The notes beneath the pieces are model-generated. The model ran no database searches, was not told where the DNA came from, and worked only from the letters and a program-made list of their open reading frames with translations. Positions 45,933 to 57,103 of a DNA stretch of 64,000 bases are shown piece by piece. The position numbers and the translations under genes are program-made. Source of the stretch: Corynebacterium durum (GTDB taxonomy: Bacteria > Actinomycetota > Actinomycetes > Mycobacteriales > Mycobacteriaceae). The stretch's first letter is position 1, and every line of letters begins with the position of its first letter. The stretch covers positions 2,604,001 to 2,668,000 of the forward strand of contig NZ_CP047200.1 in assembly GCF_030408675.1 (NCBI RefSeq). The letters run 5' to 3'.

Positions 45933-48053
45933 CTACTGCTGCCTATCCCCGCTTTCCCCAGCACCGGTGACCTCGTTGGCGACTTCACCGGGGACTTCAC
46001 TGTTGCCTTGAGCATCGCCGACACCGGGAAGGTTCACCAGGTCGCCGGTCACGCCGGTGAGGTCGGGCAGGTCATCCCGTTTGATGTCGATGCTCCAGGC
46101 AATGGGAATGTCGTTGTGTATCTTCTCGGGTTCTTTGAGGTAGTCGGAGGGGTCGTCGGAGAACTCAAGGGTGCGGCCATCGGTCAGCGCAAACTTGATG
46201 TTGCCCAGGAAGCGCTTGAGGCTCATGGGTTCGCGGTAGGTGAGGAAGAGCTTGACAAAGTCCTCGTGGTGGAGTGCCTGGCGGGCTTCCCAGGTTTCCT
46301 CCGCGTCCACATATGCGGGGAGGATGTGCAGGTCGGAGGGCGATTCGGCGAGCTGCCATTCGAGGGAGAGGTATTTGTCGTGCCCGATGCGACCGTTTTC
46401 GATGCGGGGTTGGCGGGCGGCGAGCGGCGTCGCTAAGCCAATGGAGTCGAGGACCCGCACCTCCAAGGGCGCATTCATGGCGGTCATGCCGAGGTTCAGG
46501 AAAGTGACAGTGGGTGGAATGTAGTTGAGTTCGGTGTATTCGCGCTGTACTTCCGGCGGGAATTGGCCGATTTCGCGGGGCACGCGCGGCACGAGGATCC
46601 AGTCGAATGTTTCGGGGTTTTTCGAGGCGAGGATCGGCAGCACTGCGCCGGTGGGCACTTTCTTCAGGTCCACCATCACGTCCTGGTAGCCGTTCATGCG
46701 GTTGATGCTGAGGAAGTCTTCGGCGTACAGCGGCGGGTCTTGGTAGCTGGTGCGGCTGAAGGAGATCCAGAATTCTCGTTCGTCGACAATGCCAATGTCT
46801 TTGATAGCGGAATCCTGGTCGGGCATGCTCCAGTTGTGCCCGCCGAGCACGGTGGTAATGCCCCACCACAGGAGTCCGCAGGCTGTCGCGCCGGTGGCGA
46901 GTGTGTGCCAGCTGGGTTTGGTGCCCCATTCCCACAGCGGCACCACGGAAATCGGCAGGAGCAGCGTAAATAGCGGTAGGAGCAGCATGCGGCCGTGCAT
47001 GAAGTCCCCGCCAACGCGCACCACGTACACGCTGTGCAGTAGCCCACACACCCACATGAGGATGCAGATCGCCAGCGGTGTCCGCAACCTCATGCGTCGC
47101 GACGGCGCGGTCGCCTCCGCCGCTTCAGATTCCCCCTTTTCAGTCGTCTCTGTCTCAGCTTCTTCCGTGCGAACAGTCACGCGACCAGTCAGCAGCACGC
47201 GCAGCGCCAATCCCGCCGACACTGCAGCAAGCAGCAAACCAACCCAGAGAGTGTAGGGGCCAAACAAATCGGTAACGTAGTCCCAGCCGGAACCCCAAGC
47301 GGCATCGGATGCGGACTTCGCCACTGCGGTCTGCGGCACAAGCAGCCCGTAGTAGCCCATGCGGAAAATCTGGTAGGCCAGCGGCAGGGGCACTGCGGCG
47401 GCAAAAACCCAGCCGCGTTTTTTCCAGTTATCGGCCGCGATCAACACAACCAGGCCCACAAGCCCGCCATAGAGAGCAAGTTCGGGGCGCACCAGCCACG
47501 ATAAGCCAGCCCAGAAGGCCAACCAATAGGTGGATCGACCTGCTTTGGCCGTACCCCTCATGCCAACCCAGCGGATCAGCAGCGCCCACAGCACCACGAT
47601 CCACAGCAGGCACAGCCCCCATTCCAGCCCGGAGGTGGCAAAATCCCTGGCAGGGGGCAGGGAAATGTAGATAAGCCCGCCGACTGGCAGGAATACCAGT
47701 CCCGGTGTGCGGTACAACCGCGAGGTCGCGAACGCGGCTATGGCAAGCGCGGCCGTCGTAAAGCTGAGAGCAAGCCACAGGGCGATGGTTTCCAGGCGCG
47801 CGGGAGTGAGCAGCGCCCCAAGGTAAATGAGGTACTGCCACAGCACCGAAGTGTTGGCCTCTACCCGCTCACCGGCGTTGAAAACAGGGCCGTTACCTGC
47901 AAGAAGGTTGCGCACGGTGCGGAGGACAATGAGGCCATCGTCGCTCATCCACCGCCGCTGCCAGGCACCCCAAGCCCCGAGCACGGCAACAATGACTGCG
48001 GACAGCACGGCAGTGCTCAGCGTCACTCGGGTTTTTGGCGATGGTTGCGTCAT
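45933..48053 (-). CDS. aftB: Terminal beta-(1->2)-arabinofuranosyltransferase AftB
   Basis: 706 residues, GT-C fold. The membrane part spans about residues 12-430; SDDGLIVLRTVRNLLAGNGPVFNAG at about 37-61, with the paired aspartates in the first loop, is the hallmark of AftB. The C-terminal 270 residues are extracytoplasmic. It adds the terminal arabinose residues that accept mycolic acids. I chose the ATG at 48053 (MTQPSPK) rather than 48131 because TAACAT lies 8 nt upstream. In C. glutamicum and M. tuberculosis aftB lies beside ubiA; here it sits next to glf, separated from ubiA by about 6.8 kb. Confidence 0.92.
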   Translation of the reverse strand: MTQPSPKTRVTLSTAVLSAVIVAVLGAWGAWQRRWMSDDGLIVLRTVRNLLAGNGPVFNAGERVEANTSVLWQYLIYLGALLTPARLETIALWLALSFTTAALAIAAFATSRLYRTPGLVFLPVGGLIYISLPPARDFATSGLEWGLCLLWIVVLWALLIRWVGMRGTAKAGRSTYWLAFWAGLSWLVRPELALYGGLVGLVVLIAADNWKKRGWVFAAAVPLPLAYQIFRMGYYGLLVPQTAVAKSASDAAWGSGWDYVTDLFGPYTLWVGLLLAAVSAGLALRVLLTGRVTVRTEEAETETTEKGESEAAEATAPSRRMRLRTPLAICILMWVCGLLHSVYVVRVGGDFMHGRMLLLPLFTLLLPISVVPLWEWGTKPSWHTLATGATACGLLWWGITTVLGGHNWSMPDQDSAIKDIGIVDEREFWISFSRTSYQDPPLYAEDFLSINRMNGYQDVMVDLKKVPTGAVLPILASKNPETFDWILVPRVPREIGQFPPEVQREYTELNYIPPTVTFLNLGMTAMNAPLEVRVLDSIGLATPLAARQPRIENGRIGHDKYLSLEWQLAESPSDLHILPAYVDAEETWEARQALHHEDFVKLFLTYREPMSLKRFLGNIKFALTDGRTLEFSDDPSDYLKEPEKIHNDIPIAWSIDIKRDDLPDLTGVTGDLVNLPGVGDAQGNSEVPGEVANEVTGAGESGDRQQ

Positions 48054-48061
48054 GAAACTCA

Positions 48062-48067
48062 ATGTTA
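48062..48067 (-). promoter_or_regulatory. -10 element of aftB
   Basis: TAACAT on the minus strand, 8 nt before the ATG at 48053. Confidence 0.4.
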
Positions 48068-48180
48068 GCGATCCTGTATCTGTGCTTTTCGACGCCCCTC
48101 CCTCCCGGACCGTAACCGGACCGTGGCACAAGGGGCGAGCGACTGGCGTTCAGGATAAGAATACGGCTATTCAGTGGTTT

Positions 48181-48202
48181 TCCTCAGATCATCCTCAGAT
48201 AA
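48181..48202. repeat. 11-bp direct repeat upstream of aftB
   Basis: TCCTCAGATCA is followed immediately by TCCTCAGATAA: 10 of 11 positions identical. The 8-bp-plus-3 periodicity is like response-regulator boxes. It lies 128 bp upstream of aftB and 36 bp past the glf stop. Confidence 0.45.
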
Positions 48203-48237
48203 ACCCCAGCGATTTGAGCAGCATCACAATCGACCTA

Positions 48238-49756
<1,519 letters not shown>

Positions 49757-51622
49757 GTGTTACAACGTCGCAGGCTGAACGCCGCGTCTCGTAGGCCAAC
49801 AATGGCCATTGTGTTCACAGCTGTGCTGTTGGCCTCTGCCATCATTGGCGTGCAAGGCGGCCACATCCTCAACACCCAGGAAGAGGGCACCGGCCCCATC
49901 ACTGCGTCGCTGAATACGGAAACACTCAAGGAAGGCAACAACGTTGTTGTCGACGATGCTGCCATCGCCACCCAAGGCCAGGCCGGCGGCCCCCGCACGG
50001 TGAAGGAATTCAGCCGCGACGAGGAATTCTCCATGTTCGCCCTGTCCTGGGAAGGCAAAAAGGACGTCGCCGCTTTCGTCCGCGCCCAGAAAGACGACGG
50101 CTCCTGGAGCGATTGGTACAACGCCGACCCCATTGACGCCACCGATCACCAGCCTCGCAGCGGCACCGAACTCGTGTTTGTGGAACCCACCAAGAAAATT
50201 CAGGTCTCCACCTCCGGCGTCGATTTGCTTGGCGACGCCCCGGCTCCCGAAGTCGATCCCGCCAGCATCAAGGCCGTATTCATTGACGGCAAAGCTGACG
50301 AAGGCAAAATCGCCCTCGCCGCCGACTCCACCGACGCAACCGGGATGCCCCGCGTGATTTCCCGCAGCGAATGGGGAGCTGACGAATCGATCCGCTGCGC
50401 CGAACCGGACTACGACGACGAAACCAATGCCATCACCATTCACCACACAGCAGGCTCAAACAACTACACGGAAGCCGAGGCTGCTGGCATCGTTCGCGGC
50501 ATCTACCAGTACCATGCGCAAACACTGGGTTGGTGCGACGTGGGATACCACTCCCTGGTGGACAAATACGGCAACATCTATGAAGGCCACTCTGGCGGCT
50601 TGAACAAGCCAGTTCAGGGCGTCCACGCGGGCGGTTTCAACTCCAACACCTGGGCCATTTCCTTCCTGGGCAACTACGACGAAGCCCCGGCAACGCAGGC
50701 CATGATCGACGCCGCTGGTAACCTCGCTGGTTGGCGCGCCAAGGTTGGCGATTTCGACCCGAAGGGTTCGGATGTCCACTACTCCGAAGGCACCCCCTAC
50801 ACCCGTTTCGCCTACGGTCAGGAAGTCACGCTGCCGAACATTTTCGCTCACCGCGACGTTGGTGACACCGCCTGCCCCGGCCAGAACGTGTACGACCGTA
50901 TGGACGAGATTCGCAACATCGCGAGCAACAAGTATCACTCGATCAACAGCACGGGCGGCTCGCAACCCAGCAACCACAACGCCTCCAACAACAACGGCAA
51001 GTCTAATGACGGTGCCGGAAAATCCCAGTCCAACGCCCTGCAGTCCTTGGTGAACTCCTCCTCGCAGGGTGGGCAAACCGCAAATCTGGGCAGCTTGGCA
51101 GCATTCGCTGTGTCGGCTTTCCTGGCTAAGGGCGGAAACTCGCAGCTGAGCAGCAATGGAAACTCCCAGGTGCTGGGTGGAATCAAGCTAGGTGACATCC
51201 CCAGCATCCTGAACGGCATGACCAAGCTCACCGGCGGCAACGCAACATTGGACAAGATCCTGAAGCTCGCGTCCACGCTGGCCCCCATCCTGGGCAACTC
51301 CCGAGGACCCGCACAGCAGGTACGTCCCATCAGCGAAAAGAACAGCGACGTGACCGTTGCCCCCTACGACAATGGCGTGATCGTCTCCTCCCCCGAGGCC
51401 GGAACCCACGCACTGTGGGGAGCCATCGGCGATGCCTGGGCTGAACAGGGCTTCGACGCAGGCCCGCTTGGTTTGCCCCTCAATGAGGAATACCAAGAAG
51501 GCGGCCTCGCCCGCGTGGACTTCCAGGGTGGTTACATCACCCACAATGCGGAAACTCAGGAAACTCAGATCCACGCCAACGAGGCAGAAAACTCAGCTCC
51601 GGTGGTACACACCGAAGAGTAA
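49757..51622 (+). CDS. Secreted PGRP/amidase-2 protein with C-terminal LGFP repeat
   Basis: 621 residues. The GTG at 49757 is chosen because GGGAGAA lies 5 nt upstream; an ATG at 49700 adds 19 residues before the signal sequence. After the signal helix (about 15-34) comes a beta-rich region, then an N-acetylmuramoyl-L-alanine amidase/PGRP domain (about 200-385). Likely zinc ligands are the histidine of ITIHHTAG, the histidine of FAHRD and the cysteine of TACPG. An Asn/Ser-rich linker follows, then one LGFP repeat (about 530-600, GPLGLPLNEEYQEGG). It resembles Rv3811 of M. tuberculosis and probably cuts or binds peptidoglycan in the wall. A strong terminator follows. Confidence 0.88.
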   Translation: MLQRRRLNAASRRPTMAIVFTAVLLASAIIGVQGGHILNTQEEGTGPITASLNTETLKEGNNVVVDDAAIATQGQAGGPRTVKEFSRDEEFSMFALSWEGKKDVAAFVRAQKDDGSWSDWYNADPIDATDHQPRSGTELVFVEPTKKIQVSTSGVDLLGDAPAPEVDPASIKAVFIDGKADEGKIALAADSTDATGMPRVISRSEWGADESIRCAEPDYDDETNAITIHHTAGSNNYTEAEAAGIVRGIYQYHAQTLGWCDVGYHSLVDKYGNIYEGHSGGLNKPVQGVHAGGFNSNTWAISFLGNYDEAPATQAMIDAAGNLAGWRAKVGDFDPKGSDVHYSEGTPYTRFAYGQEVTLPNIFAHRDVGDTACPGQNVYDRMDEIRNIASNKYHSINSTGGSQPSNHNASNNNGKSNDGAGKSQSNALQSLVNSSSQGGQTANLGSLAAFAVSAFLAKGGNSQLSSNGNSQVLGGIKLGDIPSILNGMTKLTGGNATLDKILKLASTLAPILGNSRGPAQQVRPISEKNSDVTVAPYDNGVIVSSPEAGTHALWGAIGDAWAEQGFDAGPLGLPLNEEYQEGGLARVDFQGGYITHNAETQETQIHANEAENSAPVVHTEE

Positions 51623-51641
51623 CAGTCTTACTTAGAGACCT

Positions 51642-51673
51642 GTGGGGCCTTTCACTCCCTGGAAAGGCCCCAC
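51642..51673. terminator. Bidirectional terminator
   Basis: GTGGGGCCTTTC (51642-51653) pairs perfectly with GAAAGGCCCCAC (51662-51673) between the convergent PGRP and HAD genes. The loop is 8 nt. Confidence 0.85.
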
Positions 51674-51684
51674 ATTCTGTGCGT

Positions 51685-52494
51685 CTAAAACCAGTACTCC
51701 AGCACATCAGCCACGCCGCAGTCGTTGTTGGTGGCGGTGACGTAGTCGGCCACGGCTTTAACCTCTGGCCTGGCGTTTCCCATGGCCACTCCAATGCCTG
51801 CCCAGCTGAGCATTTCGCTATCGTTGGGCATGTCACCAAAACACAGGACGTCCTCGCGCTGAACCTCCAGTTGTTCGGCCACCCGAGCCACTCCCTCGGC
51901 TTTATTTACGCCTGGGGGGCCGACTTCGAGGAGACCTTCATCAATGGAGAAGGTGATGTGCGCGCGTTCCTCTGGAATGTGGGGCCGCACAATGTCGTAC
52001 ATCTCTCGGCTGCTCAATGTGTGATTGCGTAGCAGCAGTTTCACGGCTGGTTGGCTGAGCACCACGTCCTCCCCCTGCACGGCGTGCTCAATGGACGACC
52101 ACGCATGCACGAACTCATCAGAGACCACAAAATTGTCGGGTCGCTCCACCGCAGTGCCCACCTCGCCCAGCGCCGCCCGGGCAACCATGACCACAAAGTG
52201 CTGAGTCTGGGAGTCGATGGTGCGGATATCCACAATACGGCTGGTGGACGAGTCGAACAGCACCGCCCCGTTTCCACAGAGGCACAGGGGGCGGACAGTG
52301 AGTTGTTCCACGACAGGCAGAACCCAGCGAGCAGGACGGCCGGTTGCGAGCACCAGCTGCACCCCAGCGGCGTCGAGACGCGTGACGGCGCGCCGGAGGC
52401 GGAGGGGGACGCGCTCGGCATCGTCAAGAAAAGTCCCATCCAGGTCTGTGGCCACAAGCCGTGGTGGTGCGGTGCGCAGCCCCGTCAACGTCAT
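51685..52494 (-). CDS. HAD-superfamily Cof-type phosphatase
   Basis: 269 residues. Motif I is VATDLDGTFLDD, with the nucleophile aspartate; the lysine of NKAEGV and motif IV in LCFGDMPNDSEML complete the HAD IIB set. Such enzymes dephosphorylate sugar phosphates or flavin and pyridoxal phosphates; the substrate here is not predictable. Its ATG overlaps the acyltransferase stop as ATGA, and the gene ends the serS operon. The order matches Rv3813c and its neighbours. Confidence 0.88.
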   Translation of the reverse strand: MTLTGLRTAPPRLVATDLDGTFLDDAERVPLRLRRAVTRLDAAGVQLVLATGRPARWVLPVVEQLTVRPLCLCGNGAVLFDSSTSRIVDIRTIDSQTQHFVVMVARAALGEVGTAVERPDNFVVSDEFVHAWSSIEHAVQGEDVVLSQPAVKLLLRNHTLSSREMYDIVRPHIPEERAHITFSIDEGLLEVGPPGVNKAEGVARVAEQLEVQREDVLCFGDMPNDSEMLSWAGIGVAMGNARPEVKAVADYVTATNNDCGVADVLEYWF

Positions 52495-53351
52495 TTCTTT
52501 TTCGCCTGCCTACGGGCTTTTTCTTCCTGCTCGATTTCTTGCGCGCGTTCTAGTGTGGGGGCGGTGCCACCGAGGCGGGCGGGCATCCAATACTGGCCTT
52601 TTTCGATAGGTCCAAAGTCGCGTTCGTAGATGCTTTGCGCGCGTGTCAGCAGCTCAGCCATGGCATCGCGCAGACGCTCGGTGGCCTCATCCGGTTCGCC
52701 AGCAGGATCAACCGGGGTGCCCACGACAATGACGATGGGCGTGTTGGAGCGCCCGAGATTGCGGGGGTGGTCTTTGGTCCAGACGCGTTGAGACCCCCAA
52801 ATCGCCATGGGGATCAACGGCACCCCAGCGCTATCAGCAATACGAACCGCGCCGTTTTTAAATTCCTTGAGTTCAAAACTGCGGGAAATGGTGGCCTCTG
52901 GAAAAATACCCACAAGCTGGCCTTGGTCCAACCGCCGCACAGCCTCATCGAATGCGCCACGCCCGGCTGATCGATCCACCGGAATGTGCTTCATGGCGCG
53001 CATCATGGCGCCCACCACCGGGACGTCGAAAATCTCTTTCTTCGACATGAACCGCACCAGGCGGTGGCCGCGCAGCTCAGCGGCGATTCCGGCGAAAATG
53101 AAATCGTAGTAGCCGGTGTGGTTGCAGGCGATCAGAGCGCCGCCTGTCTGGGGAAAATTTTCCGCGCCTTCGACCACAATGCGCATGCCCTGCGCCCACA
53201 TGACTCCTTTGAGGGTACGCACCACATTCCGGTAGAAGAACTCTGTGCCCTCAGTGGGGTGTTTCGGTAGGGCGCTGAGTTCCTGCGCTTCGCGTGGGTC
53301 AACCCGAAAAATCCCCTGGCGGTGATAGTGCTGGTCAGGATGATCAGGCAT
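52491..53351 (-). CDS. 1-acyl-sn-glycerol-3-phosphate acyltransferase family protein
   Basis: 286 residues, PlsC family. The HX4D motif is [14 protein letters not shown] (about residue 74-80), and the second and third blocks are FMSKKEIFD and [20 protein letters not shown]. It should acylate lysophosphatidic acid or a related glycerolipid at the membrane. The basic C-terminus ([10 protein letters not shown]) may aid membrane contact. The start overlaps the serS stop by 8 nt and the end overlaps the HAD gene start by 4, so all three are one operon. Confidence 0.88.
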   Translation of the reverse strand: MPDHPDQHYHRQGIFRVDPREAQELSALPKHPTEGTEFFYRNVVRTLKGVMWAQGMRIVVEGAENFPQTGGALIACNHTGYYDFIFAGIAAELRGHRLVRFMSKKEIFDVPVVGAMMRAMKHIPVDRSAGRGAFDEAVRRLDQGQLVGIFPEATISRSFELKEFKNGAVRIADSAGVPLIPMAIWGSQRVWTKDHPRNLGRSNTPIVIVVGTPVDPAGEPDEATERLRDAMAELLTRAQSIYERDFGPIEKGQYWMPARLGGTAPTLERAQEIEQEEKARRQAKKK

Positions 53352-54609
53352 TGTTCACCGGTTCAAGAATCTCGCGGCCAACAAAGGGTTGCAGTGCCTT
53401 TGGCACCCGCACGGAGCCGTCAGCCTGTTGGTGGTTTTCCAGGATGGCCACAAGCCAGCGAGTGGTAGCCAGGGTACCGTTCAGGGTGGCGCACACCTGC
53501 GGGCGGCCATTCTCATCGCGGTAGCGCACCTGCAAGCGACGCGCCTGATAGGTGGTGCAATTAGAGGTGGAGGTGAGCTCGCGGTAGGTGTTTTGGGTGG
53601 GTACCCACGCTTCAGTATCAAATTTGCGTGCGGCGGAGGAGCCCAGGTCGCCGCCCGCGACGTCGATAATCCGGTAGGGCACCTCAATCGCCGCCAGCAT
53701 ATCGCGTTCCATATCTAGGAGTTTCTGATGTTCGGCGGCGGCGTCCTCGGGTTTGCACCAGCTGAACATTTCTACCTTGTCGAACTGGTGGACGCGGATG
53801 ATGCCGCGGGTGTCTTTGCCGTAGGAACCAGCCTCCCTGCGGAAGCAAGAGGACCACCCGGCGTAGCGTTTCGGACCCGCCGACAGGTCGATGATCTCCC
53901 CCTGGTGGTAACCTGCGAGCGCGACCTCGGAGGTGCCTACCAGGTATAAATCGTCGGCTGGCAGGTAATACACTTCGTCGGCATGGGCACCCAGGAAGCC
54001 CGTTCCCTGCATCACCTCGGGGCGCACCAGCACCGGGGTGGTGGTGAGCTGGAATCCGGCAGCCATGGCTTTCTGCGCCGCGAGCGTCAACATGGCAAGC
54101 TGCAGCATGGCACCATGACCGGTGAGGAAGTAGAACCTCGACCCGCTGACCTTGGTTCCTCGTTCCATGTCGATCAATCCCAGGCTTTCGCCCAGTTCAA
54201 GGTGGTCTTTCGGCTCGAAATCAAACGTAGTGGGCTCCCCCACGTGCTCTAGCACAATAAAGTCGTCTTCGCCGCCTGCGGGCGCGCCGTCCACAACGTT
54301 GCTGATCAGTAGTTGGAGTCGTCCAACCTCCGCCTCGGCGGCTTTCTGCGCGGCATCGGCTTCTTTGACCTTGGCTTTAAGCTGGTTGGACCCTTCTAAT
54401 AGTGCTGGCCGGTCTTCGGGGGCGGCCTGGCCTATTTTCTTCCCAAAAGCTTTCTGCTCTGCCCGAAGCGCGTCGGCGGCAGCAATGGACTCACGTCGGG
54501 CTTCGTCGGCGGCAATCAGCTGGTCCACCAGCTCGGGATCTTCGCCGCGGGTTGTCTGAGACGCGCGTACAACGTCCGGGTTTTCGCGGAGAAACTTCAG
54601 ATCAATCAT
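53344..54609 (-). CDS. serS: Seryl-tRNA synthetase
   Basis: 421 residues. The N-terminal coiled-coil arm (about 25-105) is followed by the class II core: [17 protein letters not shown], then [28 protein letters not shown] (motif 2), and near the end [18 protein letters not shown] (motif 3). It charges tRNA-Ser. I chose the ATG at 54609 (MIDLKFL), the normal family start; TAGGCT lies 7 nt upstream, so the mRNA is probably leaderless. An in-frame GTG at 54615 is less likely. Confidence 0.97.
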   Translation of the reverse strand: MIDLKFLRENPDVVRASQTTRGEDPELVDQLIAADEARRESIAAADALRAEQKAFGKKIGQAAPEDRPALLEGSNQLKAKVKEADAAQKAAEAEVGRLQLLISNVVDGAPAGGEDDFIVLEHVGEPTTFDFEPKDHLELGESLGLIDMERGTKVSGSRFYFLTGHGAMLQLAMLTLAAQKAMAAGFQLTTTPVLVRPEVMQGTGFLGAHADEVYYLPADDLYLVGTSEVALAGYHQGEIIDLSAGPKRYAGWSSCFRREAGSYGKDTRGIIRVHQFDKVEMFSWCKPEDAAAEHQKLLDMERDMLAAIEVPYRIIDVAGGDLGSSAARKFDTEAWVPTQNTYRELTSTSNCTTYQARRLQVRYRDENGRPQVCATLNGTLATTRWLVAILENHQQADGSVRVPKALQPFVGREILEPVNNA

Positions 54610-54616
54610 GTCCACT

Positions 54617-54622
54617 AGCCTA
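54617..54622 (-). promoter_or_regulatory. -10 element of serS
   Basis: TAGGCT on the minus strand, 7 nt before the ATG at 54609. Confidence 0.45.
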
Positions 54623-54729
54623 CAATGCGCACCCGAGTCGCTGTGCCGTGTTTACCTGGTCGTGACATGCGGTAGCTGAGTACACAACCGGTGTCGCAAC
54701 AAGCACCTCAATAGGTGCAGCAATAAGGG

Positions 54730-54779
54730 GGTATATCATACACTAAACCTCGCCTGGTTATGACCAGTAGCGTTATGAT
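54730..54779 (+). promoter_or_regulatory. Promoter and operator candidates of the GntR gene
   Basis: TATGAT (54774-54779) ends 6 nt before the ATG, a leaderless arrangement. Upstream are two short inverted repeats: GTAT-ATC-ATAC (near 54731) and CTGGT-TATG-ACCAG (near 54755), positioned for autoregulation. Confidence 0.45.
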
Positions 54780-54785
54780 ATAAGC

Positions 54786-55628
54786 ATGGTCACTTCAGCG
54801 AATTTCCCTGCGCCTGACCCTGTACCGACAATAACCCCAACCACAACGCCCACCGCCGTGGCGTCCACTACTGCGGCGGCCGAAACGCAGCTCACGTCTC
54901 GTCTGCTCAAAGACGGACCGAAACCAAAACACGCTCAACTTCGGGAAATCCTGGAAGAAATCTGCGCAACAGAGCTTTCCCCTGGAGACATGCTCCCAGG
55001 TGAACGCGTATTAGAGGAAACCTATGGCGTTAGCCGCATCACTGTGCGTCGTGCGATTGGAGATTTAGTCGCGTCAGGAAAGCTGAAGCGCGCCCGTGGC
55101 AAGGGAACATTCGTGGCACCCAACCCCCTGGTGTCCCGTCTGCATTTGGCCTCATTTTCGTCTGAAATGTCAGCTCAACACCTGCAGGCATCCAGCAAGA
55201 TTCTGCAGGCAGCCCGCGCCATGGCCCCAGAAGAAGTGGCGGCGTTCTTTAACGCCGAACCGGGTGTGATGCACACGCATCTGCGCCGTTTGCGGCTGGG
55301 TGATAACCGCCCCTACGCCATTGACGACGGCTGGTACAACGGCAGCTACGCGCCTGACCTGCTGGAAAACGACGTATACAACTCGGTGTATTCCATCCTT
55401 GACAAGCATTACAAAGTGCCTGTCACCGATGCCGACCAAACCGCCACCGCCATATGCGCCGACGAGGAAACATCCGTGCTTCTCGACGTCCCGACTGGTG
55501 CACCGCTCCTGCGCATCGTTCGGCAGTCCTTTTCTGAAGGCCGTCCTGTGGAATGGTGTTCCTCGCTCTACCGAACTGACCGCTACGCCCTGAAAACCCA
55601 CGTGTCAAAGGCTCAGCCTCGCCCATAA
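54786..55628 (+). CDS. farR: GntR/HutC-family regulator, FarR-like
   Basis: 280 residues. A low-complexity Pro/Thr/Ala N-terminus (about 1-40) precedes the winged helix (about 45-115; LPGERVLEETYGVSRITVRRAIGDLVASGKLKRARGKGTFV) and a UTRA ligand-binding domain (about 125-275). In C. glutamicum the GntR gene at this position beside serS is farR, reported to affect amino acid biosynthesis; the symbol is by synteny. Its effector is not evident from sequence. Confidence 0.78.
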   Translation: MVTSANFPAPDPVPTITPTTTPTAVASTTAAAETQLTSRLLKDGPKPKHAQLREILEEICATELSPGDMLPGERVLEETYGVSRITVRRAIGDLVASGKLKRARGKGTFVAPNPLVSRLHLASFSSEMSAQHLQASSKILQAARAMAPEEVAAFFNAEPGVMHTHLRRLRLGDNRPYAIDDGWYNGSYAPDLLENDVYNSVYSILDKHYKVPVTDADQTATAICADEETSVLLDVPTGAPLLRIVRQSFSEGRPVEWCSSLYRTDRYALKTHVSKAQPRP

Positions 55629-55695
55629 CAGCCCCACCAAAAGCGCACATAAGCTAAGATGCGATTCTTCATCGTTCAGGGCATGATAGTAGCTG

Positions 55696-56709
55696 ATGAA
55701 TAAGCAAAAATCTTGGCGATCTGCCAATATCGTGCGCGCCATACTCATTGTGGCCTTGTCAGCGGCCTGCGCGGTCGGTGCCTACGAGTTTGTCAGGTCG
55801 CAAGCCAATTCGGGCGGCGGAGGAAACGGATCCTCCTCCAGTTCTGCAAACTCCCCAAACTCCGACGTTCCACCGTTCACCACTGCAAACGTCGGTGATT
55901 GCCTCACGTGGGACATTGGCGACGATGGAAACGTGTCCCACTTCAGTCAAACCGACTGCGCCACGGACCACCGCTTTGAAATCTCCGCACGCGAAAACCT
56001 GGCCACCTACCCCTCCTCGGAATTTGGCCCCAAGGCGGAAGCACCCGACCTGGAGCGCCAGGCCCAGCTGCGTGAAGAACTGTGCACAGCCCCCACTGTC
56101 GAATACCTGCAAGGGCGCTACGATCCCTCCGGCCGGTACACGATCGCGCCGATTCTGCCCCCTCCGGCCTCGTGGGCTGCCGGCGACCGCACCATGCTCT
56201 GCGGCGTTCAGGTGACCAATGATAAAGGCCAGGCAGCACTGATCAGCGGAAAGGCCACGGACCAAGACCAGGCACGTATCGCCCAGGCAGGGCAGTGTGT
56301 TGCCGTGGACGCTGAAAACCGCACGCACATCGTCCCCTGCGAGGAAGACCACTCCTATGAGGTGACCTCTGTGGTCGATTTGCAGAACGTGTTCCCCCAA
56401 GGCACCCCCAGCACTGAGGACCAGGACCAGCACCTGAAGACCGTGTGTACCAACGCCGCATTGGAGTACATCGGTGGCGACGATGCTCTCTACAACTCCA
56501 CGTTGTCGCCCTTCTGGACTACCGTCACCACAAACTCTTGGATCGGTGGAACCCACACGGTCAACTGCGCCCTGTTCAAGGCCAACCGCGATGGCAAGTT
56601 CTCCGCCCTGAAGGGCAGTGCAAAAGGTCAGTTCACCATCGATGGGGCACCGCCGCCACCACAGCCAAGCCGCAATCCGCTACGCACACCTGCGGCCAAC
56701 CCGCGGTAG
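55696..56709 (+). CDS. Septum-formation-domain membrane protein (Rv3835-like)
   Basis: 337 residues. One membrane helix (about 15-33) anchors an extracytoplasmic region with two copies of a Cys-containing septum-formation-type domain: VGDCLTWDIGD ... DCATDHRFEI and QCVAVDAENRTHIVPCEEDHSYEV. Each copy pairs cysteines about 20 residues apart before an H-x-(F/Y)-E element. A Pro-rich tail ends the protein. The family is associated with septation, but the role is not established. GATAGT lies 5 nt before the ATG. The metallopeptidase gene follows after 24 bp. Confidence 0.8.
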   Translation: MNKQKSWRSANIVRAILIVALSAACAVGAYEFVRSQANSGGGGNGSSSSSANSPNSDVPPFTTANVGDCLTWDIGDDGNVSHFSQTDCATDHRFEISARENLATYPSSEFGPKAEAPDLERQAQLREELCTAPTVEYLQGRYDPSGRYTIAPILPPPASWAAGDRTMLCGVQVTNDKGQAALISGKATDQDQARIAQAGQCVAVDAENRTHIVPCEEDHSYEVTSVVDLQNVFPQGTPSTEDQDQHLKTVCTNAALEYIGGDDALYNSTLSPFWTTVTTNSWIGGTHTVNCALFKANRDGKFSALKGSAKGQFTIDGAPPPPQPSRNPLRTPAANPR

Positions 56710-56719
56710 CAACAAAGAC

Positions 56720-56725
56720 TATGTT
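56720..56725 (+). promoter_or_regulatory. -10 element of the metallopeptidase gene
   Basis: TATGTT, 8 nt before the ATG at 56734. Confidence 0.35.
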
Positions 56726-56733
56726 GGGTTCTC

Positions 56734-57081
56734 ATGATCGAAGTCAGCGACGAGCGTTTCGAAGAACTCGTGGAGCAGGGGCTTGACCGCATCCCCGACG
56801 AGTTCCTGCGACATCTCACCAATGTGGTGATTCTCATTGGTGAGTACAACGAGCGATCACCCCACATCCTGGGGTTGTATGAAGGGGTTGCGCTCACCCG
56901 CAAAACCGCCAACCATACGGGCCACCTGCCGGACACCATCACGATCTACAAGAACGCGCTGGAGGACCACTGCAACTCGGAGGAGGAACTTGTTCACCAG
57001 GTGGCGGTGACGGTGATTCACGAGGTCGGCCACCATTTCGGGCTTGACGACGCCGACCTCCATCGCCTCGGCTGGGGATAA
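56734..57081 (+). CDS. Zincin-like metallopeptidase family protein (Rv3836-like)
   Basis: 115 residues, the usual size. The zinc-binding site is VTVIHEVGHHFGLDD (HExxH plus following His/Asp), preceded by an MIEVSDERFEELVEQGLDRIP start typical of the family. Small actinobacterial proteins of this kind are probable minigluzincin-type peptidases of unknown target. It is paired with the septum-formation gene, as in mycobacteria, and convergent with the phosphoglycerate-mutase-like gene. Confidence 0.88.
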   Translation: MIEVSDERFEELVEQGLDRIPDEFLRHLTNVVILIGEYNERSPHILGLYEGVALTRKTANHTGHLPDTITIYKNALEDHCNSEEELVHQVAVTVIHEVGHHFGLDDADLHRLGWG

Positions 57082-57103
57082 TGCGACGACGGCAGCTCAA
57101 CGT

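Noticed and set aside
45711..46436. 241-codon plus-strand frame across the hairpins and the aftB end
   Set aside because: It begins in the hairpins, runs antisense to aftB and has no recognisable protein features.
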